Shown in pieces: positions 42,628 through 48,668 of a stretch of 64,000 nt of DNA. The translations under genes and the position numbers were made by a program. Each line of letters starts with the position of its first letter. Position 1 is the first letter of the stretch. Below the pieces are notes generated by a model. That model had not been told where the DNA came from and did not search any database. It saw only the letters and a program-made list of their open reading frames with translations. Source of the stretch: CATOSD01 sp965226695 (GTDB taxonomy: Bacteria > Chloroflexota > Dehalococcoidia > Lucifugimonadales > CATOSD01); NCBI GenBank assembly GCA_965226695.1, contig OZ245405.1:2108001-2172000 (forward strand), read 5' to 3'.

Positions 42628-43701
42628 CTATAACGGGGGGAGGGGGGAGGCTATGATGGTGAAGACCTGGCGAGTGGTCAACCCGTGCATGGCGGCCACG
42701 TCTTTCACTGATAGGCCCTCGGCTCTGGCCACGCGGATAGCCACGTTCCTCTCCCATACCGCTTGCTGGCGCACCACGCCGCTGCGAAGGCCCTTGCGTC
42801 GTTGCCGGGCCAGGAACTGCAGAGTATGTGGTTGATTTTCCCAATGCCGGCTGTACTCGCAGAAGTACGGAGCCAACCGCTCCACCTCGAAGTCGGGAAG
42901 TGGTTCGGCGAAGTGTTCGTTGTACCGCTTCATCAGGGTCAAGGTGCTGCCGAAGTCTCCGCGCATGTCTCTAGCACGGCCCAGGGCGCGCAAGGTCAAA
43001 TCCATCAGTGTGATGTGTCGCTCGTGTTGACCCTGTGCGTGGCGCACGCTCGGCGCGAACTTGAAGCCGTCCACAAGAGGAGGGAGTGCTTTGGAAGGTG
43101 CTACCGGGGGAAGTTGGTCAACCGGCCAAAGTGGAAGTTGGAGAGCGTTAAGTAACTCCTCGATTGACTTGGTACGGGGCCGGTCAAGCGCGTTGAGAAG
43201 GTGATGCTCTTGAGAAGGGTAGATCACCGCGTAGCCGGAAGCAGCCTTCACCTGGCCGCCGGCTGACCAGAAATTCCACGCGGGCAAGTCGCGTCTTCGC
43301 ACGTCGTCGTCGTAGTAGAGATGCACACCGGGTCGTGGTGTACGCCGAGCGCTGCGGAGAATCGCGGATGGCGGCCATGCGCTTACAAGCTTGTCCACGT
43401 GGCGGTCTTCCCCTCGGTCGATGTCCAGCACGGTCGAGTTGATGGAGGCCGGGCGTAGGCCGATAAGTCCGTCCATATGCACGACGTGGTTGAAAACTTC
43501 AGAGTAGCTGGGAGTCCTCCAGTCGGTGATTGGGGCCTTGTCCGGGTAGTGATGCAGAAGAACGAGCTGTGCGCCGTGGTCTACCAGGGCGAGCACGGCT
43601 TCCGCGTCGTAAGGCGCACGAGGGTCAAGCGGAGGCAAGGGCGAAGTTGAAGATAGGCTCTTGACGCGAACGCGCCGGCGGGGGATAATATCTGTGTTCA
43701 A
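42628..43701 (-). CDS. Prim-pol (AEP) DNA primase/polymerase-like protein
   Basis: 357 residues; TTG start with AGGAG six bases upstream. The bifunctional primase/polymerase N-terminal fold is shown by VLDIDRGEDRH (metal-binding DxD), TPRPGVHLYY (the sGGxHlyy motif) and ASGYAVIYPSQ. Residues 200-310 are helical; the C-terminus (330-357, EGLSVKDVAAMHGLTTRQVFTII) is a helix-turn-helix. Unlike many phage or satellite primases no helicase (Walker A) domain follows, so it would rely on host or helper helicase. Confidence 0.85.
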   Translation of the reverse strand: MNTDIIPRRRVRVKSLSSTSPLPPLDPRAPYDAEAVLALVDHGAQLVLLHHYPDKAPITDWRTPSYSEVFNHVVHMDGLIGLRPASINSTVLDIDRGEDRHVDKLVSAWPPSAILRSARRTPRPGVHLYYDDDVRRRDLPAWNFWSAGGQVKAASGYAVIYPSQEHHLLNALDRPRTKSIEELLNALQLPLWPVDQLPPVAPSKALPPLVDGFKFAPSVRHAQGQHERHITLMDLTLRALGRARDMRGDFGSTLTLMKRYNEHFAEPLPDFEVERLAPYFCEYSRHWENQPHTLQFLARQRRKGLRSGVVRQQAVWERNVAIRVARAEGLSVKDVAAMHGLTTRQVFTIIASPLPPL

Positions 43702-43735
43702 GCGTCGCTCCTACAAAGCGATTCTTGGATTGACG

Positions 43736-43759
43736 GCCCGCCGTTGAAGTCCGGCGGGC
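43736..43759 (-). promoter_or_regulatory. 5'-leader hairpin of the primase transcript
   Basis: GCCCGCCG, eight-base loop, CGGCGGGC, between the predicted transcription start (about 43769) and the TTG at 43701. Similar CCCGCC/GGCGGG stems occur at 46319-46353 and 48548-48583. Confidence 0.5.
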
Positions 43760-43775
43760 TGTTGCTATGTCTACG

Positions 43776-43803
43776 GTATCACACGACTTGCGGAACCCGT
43801 CAA
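43776..43803 (-). promoter_or_regulatory. Candidate promoter of the primase gene
   Basis: Minus strand TTGACG (43798-43803) inside the AGGGTCTTGAC box, 16-base spacer, TGATAC (43776-43781). It overlaps the end of the zinc-ribbon gene. Confidence 0.55.
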
Positions 43804-43807
43804 GACC

Positions 43808-44107
43808 CTAAGGTGAGTCGGCTTGTGTCACGGTGTCCGGGGCCAGCGCCAGGGCCTCTAGCGGCTCTGAGCGCCGTGTTCGGGAGAAGGGGTCACTGCC
43901 CCAAGCCGCGCGGGCAGTGACACCGCGTTTGGTCCATCGAGAGCCTTCGCGCGCGCGATACTTCCGCCCTTCGGCTATGGCGGGCAACGCTCCCTCGCGG
44001 CCCGTGCCGCCGTATTCGACGTGACCGCAGGCGAGACAATCTAGGACCTCAACGTCATTGCCGCCGGGCCGGGCCGCGCGTTCGCCACAGCGTGGACAGG
44101 TGCTCAC
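43808..44107 (-). CDS. Zinc-ribbon protein of the element
   Basis: 99 residues; GTG overlaps the capsid stop by one base (TAGTG) with GAGG eight bases upstream. TCPRCGERAARPGGNDVEVLDCLACGHVEYGG is a CxxC...CxxC zinc ribbon; the rest is basic (REGSRWTKRGVTARAAWGSDP, SRTRRSEPLEAL). No known family. Translational coupling to the capsid gene suggests a structural or packaging role; a transcription factor is also possible. Confidence 0.75.
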   Translation of the reverse strand: MSTCPRCGERAARPGGNDVEVLDCLACGHVEYGGTGREGALPAIAEGRKYRAREGSRWTKRGVTARAAWGSDPFSRTRRSEPLEALALAPDTVTQADSP

Positions 44108-45801
44108 TACAGAGGCCTCAAGATGCTGAATGAGCCGGCCCTGGCGTGGACGGCAACATGGGCTAGCATCGAGACGCGAACCTCGCCAGGCAGCGTGATT
44201 TTGTCCAAGACGACGAGCACCTGTTCCCAGGTGAACAGGATAAGGTCTCCCCAAGCGCCGTAAATCCCTGTTCCAGTGGGCAACAGAGACGTACTATTCG
44301 CCGGCGTCTCACCGGCGAGAAACGACCTATCGACCACCCTTCTGTCTGAGTTCGTCGGCAAGGGTTGAACCGAAGTTCGCCTTGCCAAATTGTACAGGTC
44401 GTTTGCCATAATCCAGCGTTTGCGCGCATCCACTTCGCCGTCCAGCAGAGCTTCAGCGTCGAAGAACGTAGACAACTTCCCTTTATCGGCGACTGCGTAC
44501 TCCTCGGCCAACACGCCGGTTGTGGACATGATGCCGACCGGCTGATTGTCGATGCCACTTCCAGTGAGAATGCCGCCGACAATCAGCTTGCGGAGGGCTC
44601 TTCGCAAATGCGCGTCAACGGCGGTCTCGAATCTCGCGCCGGCCTGGATGGCGACCTGCAACGAGAAGGAGGTGCTGACGCGCGCGGTCTTCGGTTTGAG
44701 CGCGTCGCCGAAGTCCTGCATACTGAGGTCGGGATAGCTCGCCGCGGCTCCCTCCAGAACCCAACTCGCCAGCGCGTTGGGTTCGGTCAGCTCGGCGGGC
44801 AGAGAATCGCCAACCATGCCGGTTAGCTGCGTGACGCTTCCCAAGATGGCGGAGACACTCCTATCCTCGGCAATTTGGCGGATGGGTCCGCCAGCGTCTT
44901 CGCCAATTGCGCCGTGCACGTTGCTGGTGTCGAAAGCCGCCTGGTGCGCCCTGGGAAGAGCCATGGCGGTGGACAGCGGCATTCGGCACCAACCGCGTCC
45001 GCCGTCCACGACCAGTTCCAAGTCCTCGGTCTTGTGGTGCAACTTGGGCGTAGCCGGGGCCACGCCCATCGTTATCAGCCGGGCTAACGGGCTAGTGGCG
45101 TCCTGCCCCTCAGCGGCCTTGTCGGCGGTTAGGGTGTCCAGAGCAGTGGTCATAGCCTCTTCCTTATGTCTCAGCATCGCGGTCACGTAGTCTTCGGCTT
45201 GTGTCTCCGCCCGGGGTGGAAAGCGTGGCGGGGGCGGGCTGCTCTCACGCTCAAGGCCAGCGTTCAAGGGCTGCCTGGAGGCCGTCCTGGGCCGCCTGGG
45301 GGCCTTCTTGGGGGCGGACGTGGTGCTGGTGGTCGTCGCCGCCGAAGTGGACGACAGCGCCATCATCCCCACGGTCGGATTTCTGGGTATCGCGCTGGAG
45401 CTCACTTCGTGCGGGGTCCACTTTTCAACACGCATTTGCATCAGCTCGTTTTTGTCGAAACCGGCGTCGCCCTGCTTGAGTGCCCGCGCCTCATTGACGA
45501 TAAAGCCGGGGCTAGTTCCAGACCGCAGGCCCGCCTCTAGCTCCTCGTGGAGACCCCGGTTGTTTTGGGTCTCCACGAGCTTCACTCGAATGTAGGCCAC
45601 GCCGTTTGTCACGCGGCCCGAGACCACCTTCCCCATGAGCTTGGTTTCGTCGTGGTCTGCCAAGAAACTCATGCGGTCAAGGCCGATCCGCCGTTGGTCA
45701 ACCGCGTCGGGCGAGACCGCGAGTTGAATGGGGCCGAAGAATCCCGGCATCCATTCCTCGCTGGCGTAGGAGAACTCGCGGACGGTGTTAGGCATAGCCA
45801 T
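44107..45801 (-). CDS. Fused HK97-type prohead protease and major capsid protein
   Basis: 564 residues, ATG. Residues 1-150: S78-like prohead protease pattern, FLADHDETKLMGKV with catalytic His50 and GLRSGTSPGFIV with Ser97. Residues 150-215: Ser/Thr/Pro/Arg-rich linker, the probable delta/cleavage region. Residues about 235-564: HK97 capsid fold signs AELTEPNALASWVLEGAA, SLQVAIQAGARFETAVDAHLRRAL, GILTGSGIDNQPVGIMSTTG, KRWIMANDLYNL, GIYGAWGDLILFTWEQVLV and the C-terminal VRVSMLAHVAVHARAGSFSILRPL. The ATG lies inside the upstream small gene. The only virion gene I see in the element. Confidence 0.87.
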   Translation of the reverse strand: MAMPNTVREFSYASEEWMPGFFGPIQLAVSPDAVDQRRIGLDRMSFLADHDETKLMGKVVSGRVTNGVAYIRVKLVETQNNRGLHEELEAGLRSGTSPGFIVNEARALKQGDAGFDKNELMQMRVEKWTPHEVSSSAIPRNPTVGMMALSSTSAATTTSTTSAPKKAPRRPRTASRQPLNAGLERESSPPPPRFPPRAETQAEDYVTAMLRHKEEAMTTALDTLTADKAAEGQDATSPLARLITMGVAPATPKLHHKTEDLELVVDGGRGWCRMPLSTAMALPRAHQAAFDTSNVHGAIGEDAGGPIRQIAEDRSVSAILGSVTQLTGMVGDSLPAELTEPNALASWVLEGAAASYPDLSMQDFGDALKPKTARVSTSFSLQVAIQAGARFETAVDAHLRRALRKLIVGGILTGSGIDNQPVGIMSTTGVLAEEYAVADKGKLSTFFDAEALLDGEVDARKRWIMANDLYNLARRTSVQPLPTNSDRRVVDRSFLAGETPANSTSLLPTGTGIYGAWGDLILFTWEQVLVVLDKITLPGEVRVSMLAHVAVHARAGSFSILRPL

Positions 45802-46033
45802 GGCTCCGCAGGTTCGTCATAGCAAGCCTGGCGAGACCGAGCGAGGACAAGATGCCCTCGCCACGCTCGCGGGCGGCGTCGAAAGCGGCCACGCCGGCAA
45901 CGCCCAGCGCGCGGTCGTCGGCGTCGTCGGATTCTGAGAGCGCCCGCAGAATCGCCACGTCAAGGCCGTGGTCGTCGGCGTCCATTGTGACAACTGGGTG
46001 AGGGTTGGTCTTGGTGGTCGAGGTGTTAGGCAT
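45788..46033 (-). CDS. Hypothetical 81-residue acidic protein
   Basis: ATG behind GGGGGA; end overlaps the capsid start by 14 bases, so expression is tied to it. Acidic N-terminal half (MDADDHGLDVAILRALSESDDADDRALG) then an Ala-rich helix and IRSHGYA-like end (NLRSHGYA). No family recognised; possible scaffold or head-associated protein by position. Confidence 0.65.
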   Translation of the reverse strand: MPNTSTTKTNPHPVVTMDADDHGLDVAILRALSESDDADDRALGVAGVAAFDAARERGEGILSSLGLARLAMTNLRSHGYA

Positions 46034-46229
46034 GGGTAAGAGTCCCCCGATGGTTCAAAATTCTGCTTATCGAGCATTCGGAATAGGTCGCATCGCGTCT
46101 ATTTTTGTATCCCAGTTCGGCCAACTTGGCCGCGATTTGGTGTAGCTTCAGGCCCTGCGCACGGAGTTGGCGAGAAAGGGCGAGCACTTCAAGCTCATGG
46201 TGGAAGTAACCAAATCGCTCGTTGCTCAT
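46026..46229 (-). CDS. Small helix-turn-helix-like protein
   Basis: 67 residues from ATG with AAAGGG upstream (a longer in-frame form starts at 46280 without a site). The stretch LSRQLRAQGLKLHQIAAKLAELGYKNRRDATYSECSISRIL resembles the recombinase-type HTH (GxSxxxIAxxLNxxGx..T.....W....V..IL), here as a free domain. First gene behind the promoter at 46361-46389; a candidate autoregulator binding the palindrome there. Confidence 0.65.
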   Translation of the reverse strand: MSNERFGYFHHELEVLALSRQLRAQGLKLHQIAAKLAELGYKNRRDATYSECSISRILNHRGTLTHA

Positions 46230-46318
46230 GGTGGCCCTTTCTGGCGGTGAAGTGATGACCGGGGCGGGCTCAAGAGGCATGTCTACCAGAAGCGCTCACC
46301 CCGGTCACAAGCAATGAA

Positions 46319-46353
46319 GGCCGGGCGGGGAGCGAGGGTGCGCCCGCCCGGCC
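46319..46353 (-). promoter_or_regulatory. 5'-end hairpin of the capsid operon transcript
   Basis: GGCCGGGCGGG, 13-base loop, CCCGCCCGGCC, a perfect 11-bp stem. The predicted transcription start (about 46354) places it at the very 5' end of the capsid-operon RNA. Confidence 0.55.
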
Positions 46354-46360
46354 TAGAACA

Positions 46361-46389
46361 AGTTTAGCACAAGGTGTTGCGTGATGCAA
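46361..46389 (-). promoter_or_regulatory. Candidate promoter of the capsid operon
   Basis: Minus strand TTGCAT (46384-46389), 17-base spacer, TAAACT (46361-46366). The -10 with its next bases resembles that of the promoter at 48494-48523. Confidence 0.6.
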
Positions 46390-46402
46390 GTCAACGCAAC
46401 AC
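46374..46402. promoter_or_regulatory. Operator-like palindrome over the capsid operon promoter
   Basis: GTGTTGCGT, 11 bases, ACGCAACAC: a perfect 9-bp inverted repeat covering the -35 at 46384-46389. One arm is followed at once by CTTGACA on the plus strand. Confidence 0.55.
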
Positions 46403-46438
46403 GTCTTGACAAACGGGGTGTGGAAAGTGTCTCAGACA

Positions 46439-46471
46439 AGTTTCAAGAGGCCGGACAGTCCTCTTGAAACT
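46439..46471 (-). terminator. Strong hairpin between the two late gene blocks of the element
   Basis: AGTTTCAAGAGG, nine-base loop, CCTCTTGAAACT, a perfect 12-bp stem five bases after the stop of the 46476-46670 gene (minus strand). Probable terminator of that transcript; TTGTCT follows rather than a full U-tract. Confidence 0.55.
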
Positions 46472-46475
46472 GGCG

Positions 46476-46670
46476 CTAGGCCGTGCGCTTGACCAGGGCC
46501 GGCGCGCCGTCGTCTAGGTCGTGGTCGTGGTCGGCCAGGTGATCGAGCGCCGTAGCCACGGCCACGCCAGCGTTTAGCTGCGCGATGATGGCGCTCCGCG
46601 CTATCGGGCAGCCGGCGACAAAAGCCCCAAATACTCTGGGCGGAACCAAAAGGTCGCTAGTCGTCATCAT
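46476..46670 (-). CDS. Hypothetical 64-residue protein of the element
   Basis: ATG lies within the end of the upstream HTH gene (14-base overlap). Hydrophobic N-terminal half (LLVPPRVFGAFVAGCPIARSAIIAQLNAGVAVATAL) and His/Asp-rich HLADHDHDLDDG near the end, a possible metal site. No family recognised. Confidence 0.6.
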   Translation of the reverse strand: MMTTSDLLVPPRVFGAFVAGCPIARSAIIAQLNAGVAVATALDHLADHDHDLDDGAPALVKRTA

Positions 46671-47208
46671 CTCCTCCTAGGGCTTCTAGCGCTGTCCGCG
46701 CATGGTCGAGAGCACGCTGTAGGATCGGGCGGGCGGTCTCGCCTTGAGACACTGAACCCATGGCGAACTCACGTCCGGCCTGCTGTAGGCAGCTCACCCA
46801 AACCAGGTTGACCGCAGAGATTTTGGCCTCCGCGTCGGCAACCGTGAGGTGGTGTTGGCACTCGTTGCCCGCCAAGTTGTGGCGGGCCGTGAGCAAGCGC
46901 GCGAACAGAGCCGCCGCCGTGGTCTGGTGAGACGCCCTTTCTCGCCATTGGCCTAGCAGCCGGTCAAGCTCGGCCAGTTGCTCGGCCACGCTGGCGTATC
47001 CTACGGCCCCTGGGGCCGCGCTGGGGGCCTCTACGCTCTCGCGTGGCGTCCCAGGGCTAGGCGGCCCCGACACGGCGGCCAGTGAGCGCAGGTCACGGGA
47101 AACGGTGCTGGCCGATATGCCGAGCACGGCGGCTATGGCACGGCATGACTCACCGTCGGCGGCGAGCCGGGCGACTTCGTGGCGGCGGATGTCAACGTGT
47201 TGTCTCAT
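46657..47208 (-). CDS. Helix-turn-helix protein, possible small terminase or regulator
   Basis: 183 residues from ATG 47208. N-terminal HTH: RRHEVARLAADGESCRAIAAVLGISASTVSRDLRSL; a linker rich in Ser/Pro; then a helical domain (VAEQLAELDRLLGQWRERASHQTTAAALFARLLTARHNL). HTH plus helical oligomerisation domain is the plan of small terminase subunits, which would fit recognition of the element's own pac site, but repressors share it. TACAAT ends six bases before the ATG, suggesting a leaderless mRNA; the in-frame upstream extension is therefore not used. Confidence 0.7.
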   Translation of the reverse strand: MRQHVDIRRHEVARLAADGESCRAIAAVLGISASTVSRDLRSLAAVSGPPSPGTPRESVEAPSAAPGAVGYASVAEQLAELDRLLGQWRERASHQTTAAALFARLLTARHNLAGNECQHHLTVADAEAKISAVNLVWVSCLQQAGREFAMGSVSQGETARPILQRALDHARTALEALGGDDDD

Positions 47209-47214
47209 GGCAAC

Positions 47215-47220
47215 ATTGTA
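47215..47220 (-). promoter_or_regulatory. -10 box for a leaderless transcript
   Basis: TACAAT on the minus strand, six bases before the ATG at 47208, placing the transcription start on or next to the ATG. No clear -35 (GTGAAA at 17-base spacing). Confidence 0.5.
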
Positions 47221-47490
47221 CCATTTTGACACGTTGCTTTCACGTGCCACACGGTAGAAGGTAGTCGAATGGCAGCCAAGCAAATGCAGATGCCCCTGGA
47301 GAGGACCCGGAGTATAAGACAAGTCCAATACATGGGCCACTGGCATGGGCGGGAGTTGTCTACTTTGGGCTACCATCGTCGTGGTGGGAGCATTGGCCGT
47401 ACTGGCCCCAGGGCCGCCCTGGGGCCGCCCTGGGGGGGCTTTACGGGCCGTCCTGGTGTCCTTTTGCTGGGCCTGCATGTAGTCCGATGT

Positions 47491-47697
47491 CTAAGGTTTG
47501 ATCCAGTCGTTCAAAAGGACGAGCAGAATTGCCGAGAGCCCTCCAATCAACGCTGCGGCAAACCCCCCAGCGATTATTGTCAATGGGATCGGCATAACGG
47601 TTGGGTACTGAAGGGCGAACCAAGAAGCAACAGCCATACCTCCCAAATGACTGGCAACTGCACTGACGACAAAGACAATGAATCCTGATGTGTGCAC
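47491..47697 (-). CDS. Two-helix membrane protein, holin-like
   Basis: 68 residues; GTG with AGGGGG seven bases upstream. Two hydrophobic segments (FIVFVVSAVASHLGGMAVASWFAL and IPLTIIAGGFAAALIGGLSAILLVLL) and a short polar tail NDWIKP. Size and topology are those of class II holins, but no endolysin is present in the element. It could also be an immunity or superinfection-exclusion protein. Confidence 0.65.
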   Translation of the reverse strand: MHTSGFIVFVVSAVASHLGGMAVASWFALQYPTVMPIPLTIIAGGFAAALIGGLSAILLVLLNDWIKP

Positions 47698-47736
47698 CGA
47701 ACTACCCCCTTACTATGCTTTACTATGCGCGGCAAC

Positions 47737-48429
47737 CTACTCGCGCCGGTACAGCCACTTTCTATTGGTAGACTTTCCCATCACCAACTGCTTCACGGCC
47801 TCACTCGCACTTAATGAACGGTATTCACCTTGCATCTTCTTCTGGACTTCTTCAGGCGTGATTGTCAGTTCCACAACTGAGAGTTGGCCAGCCTCAGTGA
47901 CTTCACGGATGTAGTCCGACATCTTTGGACTGGTCACGTTGACCTCAACTACCACTTTGAGGTGCCTTCCCCACTCCCACTCGCCTGTTTGTTCGGGTTG
48001 GCCCTTGGGTCGCCGATAAACTCTACGAATGAACCCGTCTATTATCACGTCACATCGACGCGTTGTTCCTGGGATTGGTTGTTCCTGGGTCGCCCGGTGT
48101 ATCCAAATCTCTCCCTTGTACCCGCTGTACAGTTGTGGGCTGTTTCTGTTAGGCAGCGGGAAGACCTTTCCACGCCCCTCATCACCACACAGATACTCTT
48201 TGACAAATCGATGCAGCCCGGACTCATTGCCCCCACAAACTGCGGCTCGCCCATTTGTCTCACCGAGATGCGCAAAGTACCAGACGACTTTTCCACTGCT
48301 GCCCTTGCGTGCAACGAGTGGGCGTCCACACGCTGGGTCGGGACAAACGCAGCCGCACTTCAGCCCTCTCGGGACCTCGTGGACCTCAACCATTCGTCCA
48401 TTTCTTAGGCCAAACGGAATCAGGTTCAT
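47737..48429 (-). CDS. CoiA-like nuclease-fold protein
   Basis: 230 residues, ATG. N-terminal CPDPACGRPLVARKGSSGKVVWYFAHLGET (zinc Cys pair then FAH), ES.LH..VKEYL (NESGLHRFVKEYL) match the CoiA-like family. The core TRRCDVIIDGF...LKVVVEVNVTSPKMSDYIREVTEAG fits a PD-(D/E)xK site (Asp, then Glu-x-Asn/Lys). CoiA-family proteins act in competence and are related to restriction-type nucleases. First gene behind the promoter at 48494-48523 and the furthest from the integrase. Could process DNA for packaging, or attack a competing phage. Confidence 0.75.
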   Translation of the reverse strand: MNLIPFGLRNGRMVEVHEVPRGLKCGCVCPDPACGRPLVARKGSSGKVVWYFAHLGETNGRAAVCGGNESGLHRFVKEYLCGDEGRGKVFPLPNRNSPQLYSGYKGEIWIHRATQEQPIPGTTRRCDVIIDGFIRRVYRRPKGQPEQTGEWEWGRHLKVVVEVNVTSPKMSDYIREVTEAGQLSVVELTITPEEVQKKMQGEYRSLSASEAVKQLVMGKSTNRKWLYRRE

Positions 48430-48493
48430 ATCAATTGATCTATGAGCTCTCCCTACTTAAGAAAAGTCACCAAGTACCAGTCAGATGGCAATA

Positions 48494-48523
48494 AGTTTAG
48501 AACGGCGGTTCCTAACGTGTCAA
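48494..48523 (-). promoter_or_regulatory. Promoter of the CoiA-like gene
   Basis: Minus strand TTGACA (48518-48523) in the AGGGTCTTGACA box, 18-base spacer, TAAACT (48494-48499). Best sigma-70 match in the element; leader of about 58 bases. Confidence 0.65.
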
Positions 48524-48547
48524 GACCCTATGCCGCTAGACGTGACA

Positions 48548-48583
48548 ACGCCCGCCCCCTGCGTGTACAGGGTAGGCGGGCGT
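48548..48583. terminator. Large GC hairpin at the right end of the element
   Basis: Outer stem ACGCCCGCC/GGCGGGCGT and inner stem CCCTG/CAGGG with a six-base loop. It lies upstream of the CoiA-like gene promoter and would insulate the element from incoming host transcription; no U-tract. Confidence 0.5.
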
Positions 48584-48641
48584 ACAGGCTTGGTGGGGCC
48601 GGCGCGGCCTAGGCGAGAACCAGTTGGCGAGTGACCCTAAC

Positions 48642-48668
48642 CACGGGGGAAGGTGTCTTACCCCCGTG
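48642..48668. other. Inverted repeat next to the right attachment core
   Basis: CACGGGGG, 11 bases, CCCCCGTG; the last base is the first of the 14-bp core. May be part of the integrase binding site in attP. In the circular form it lies within the coding extension of the integrase. Confidence 0.5.

Noticed and set aside
46406..46434. Plus-strand promoter starting at TTGACA 46406
   Set aside because: Good -35 and similarity to the integrase box, but the -10 at 17-base spacing (GTCTCA) is poor and no plus-strand gene follows. Kept only as a finding about the control region.
47408..47440. Tandem GGGCCGCCCTGG units upstream of the HTH gene, possible origin iterons
   Set aside because: Only two copies in a GC-rich tract; similar strings occur in nearby coding DNA.
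47269..47688. 139-codon plus-strand frame in the element
   Set aside because: Antisense to the holin-like gene and intergenic DNA; composition unlike the other element proteins.
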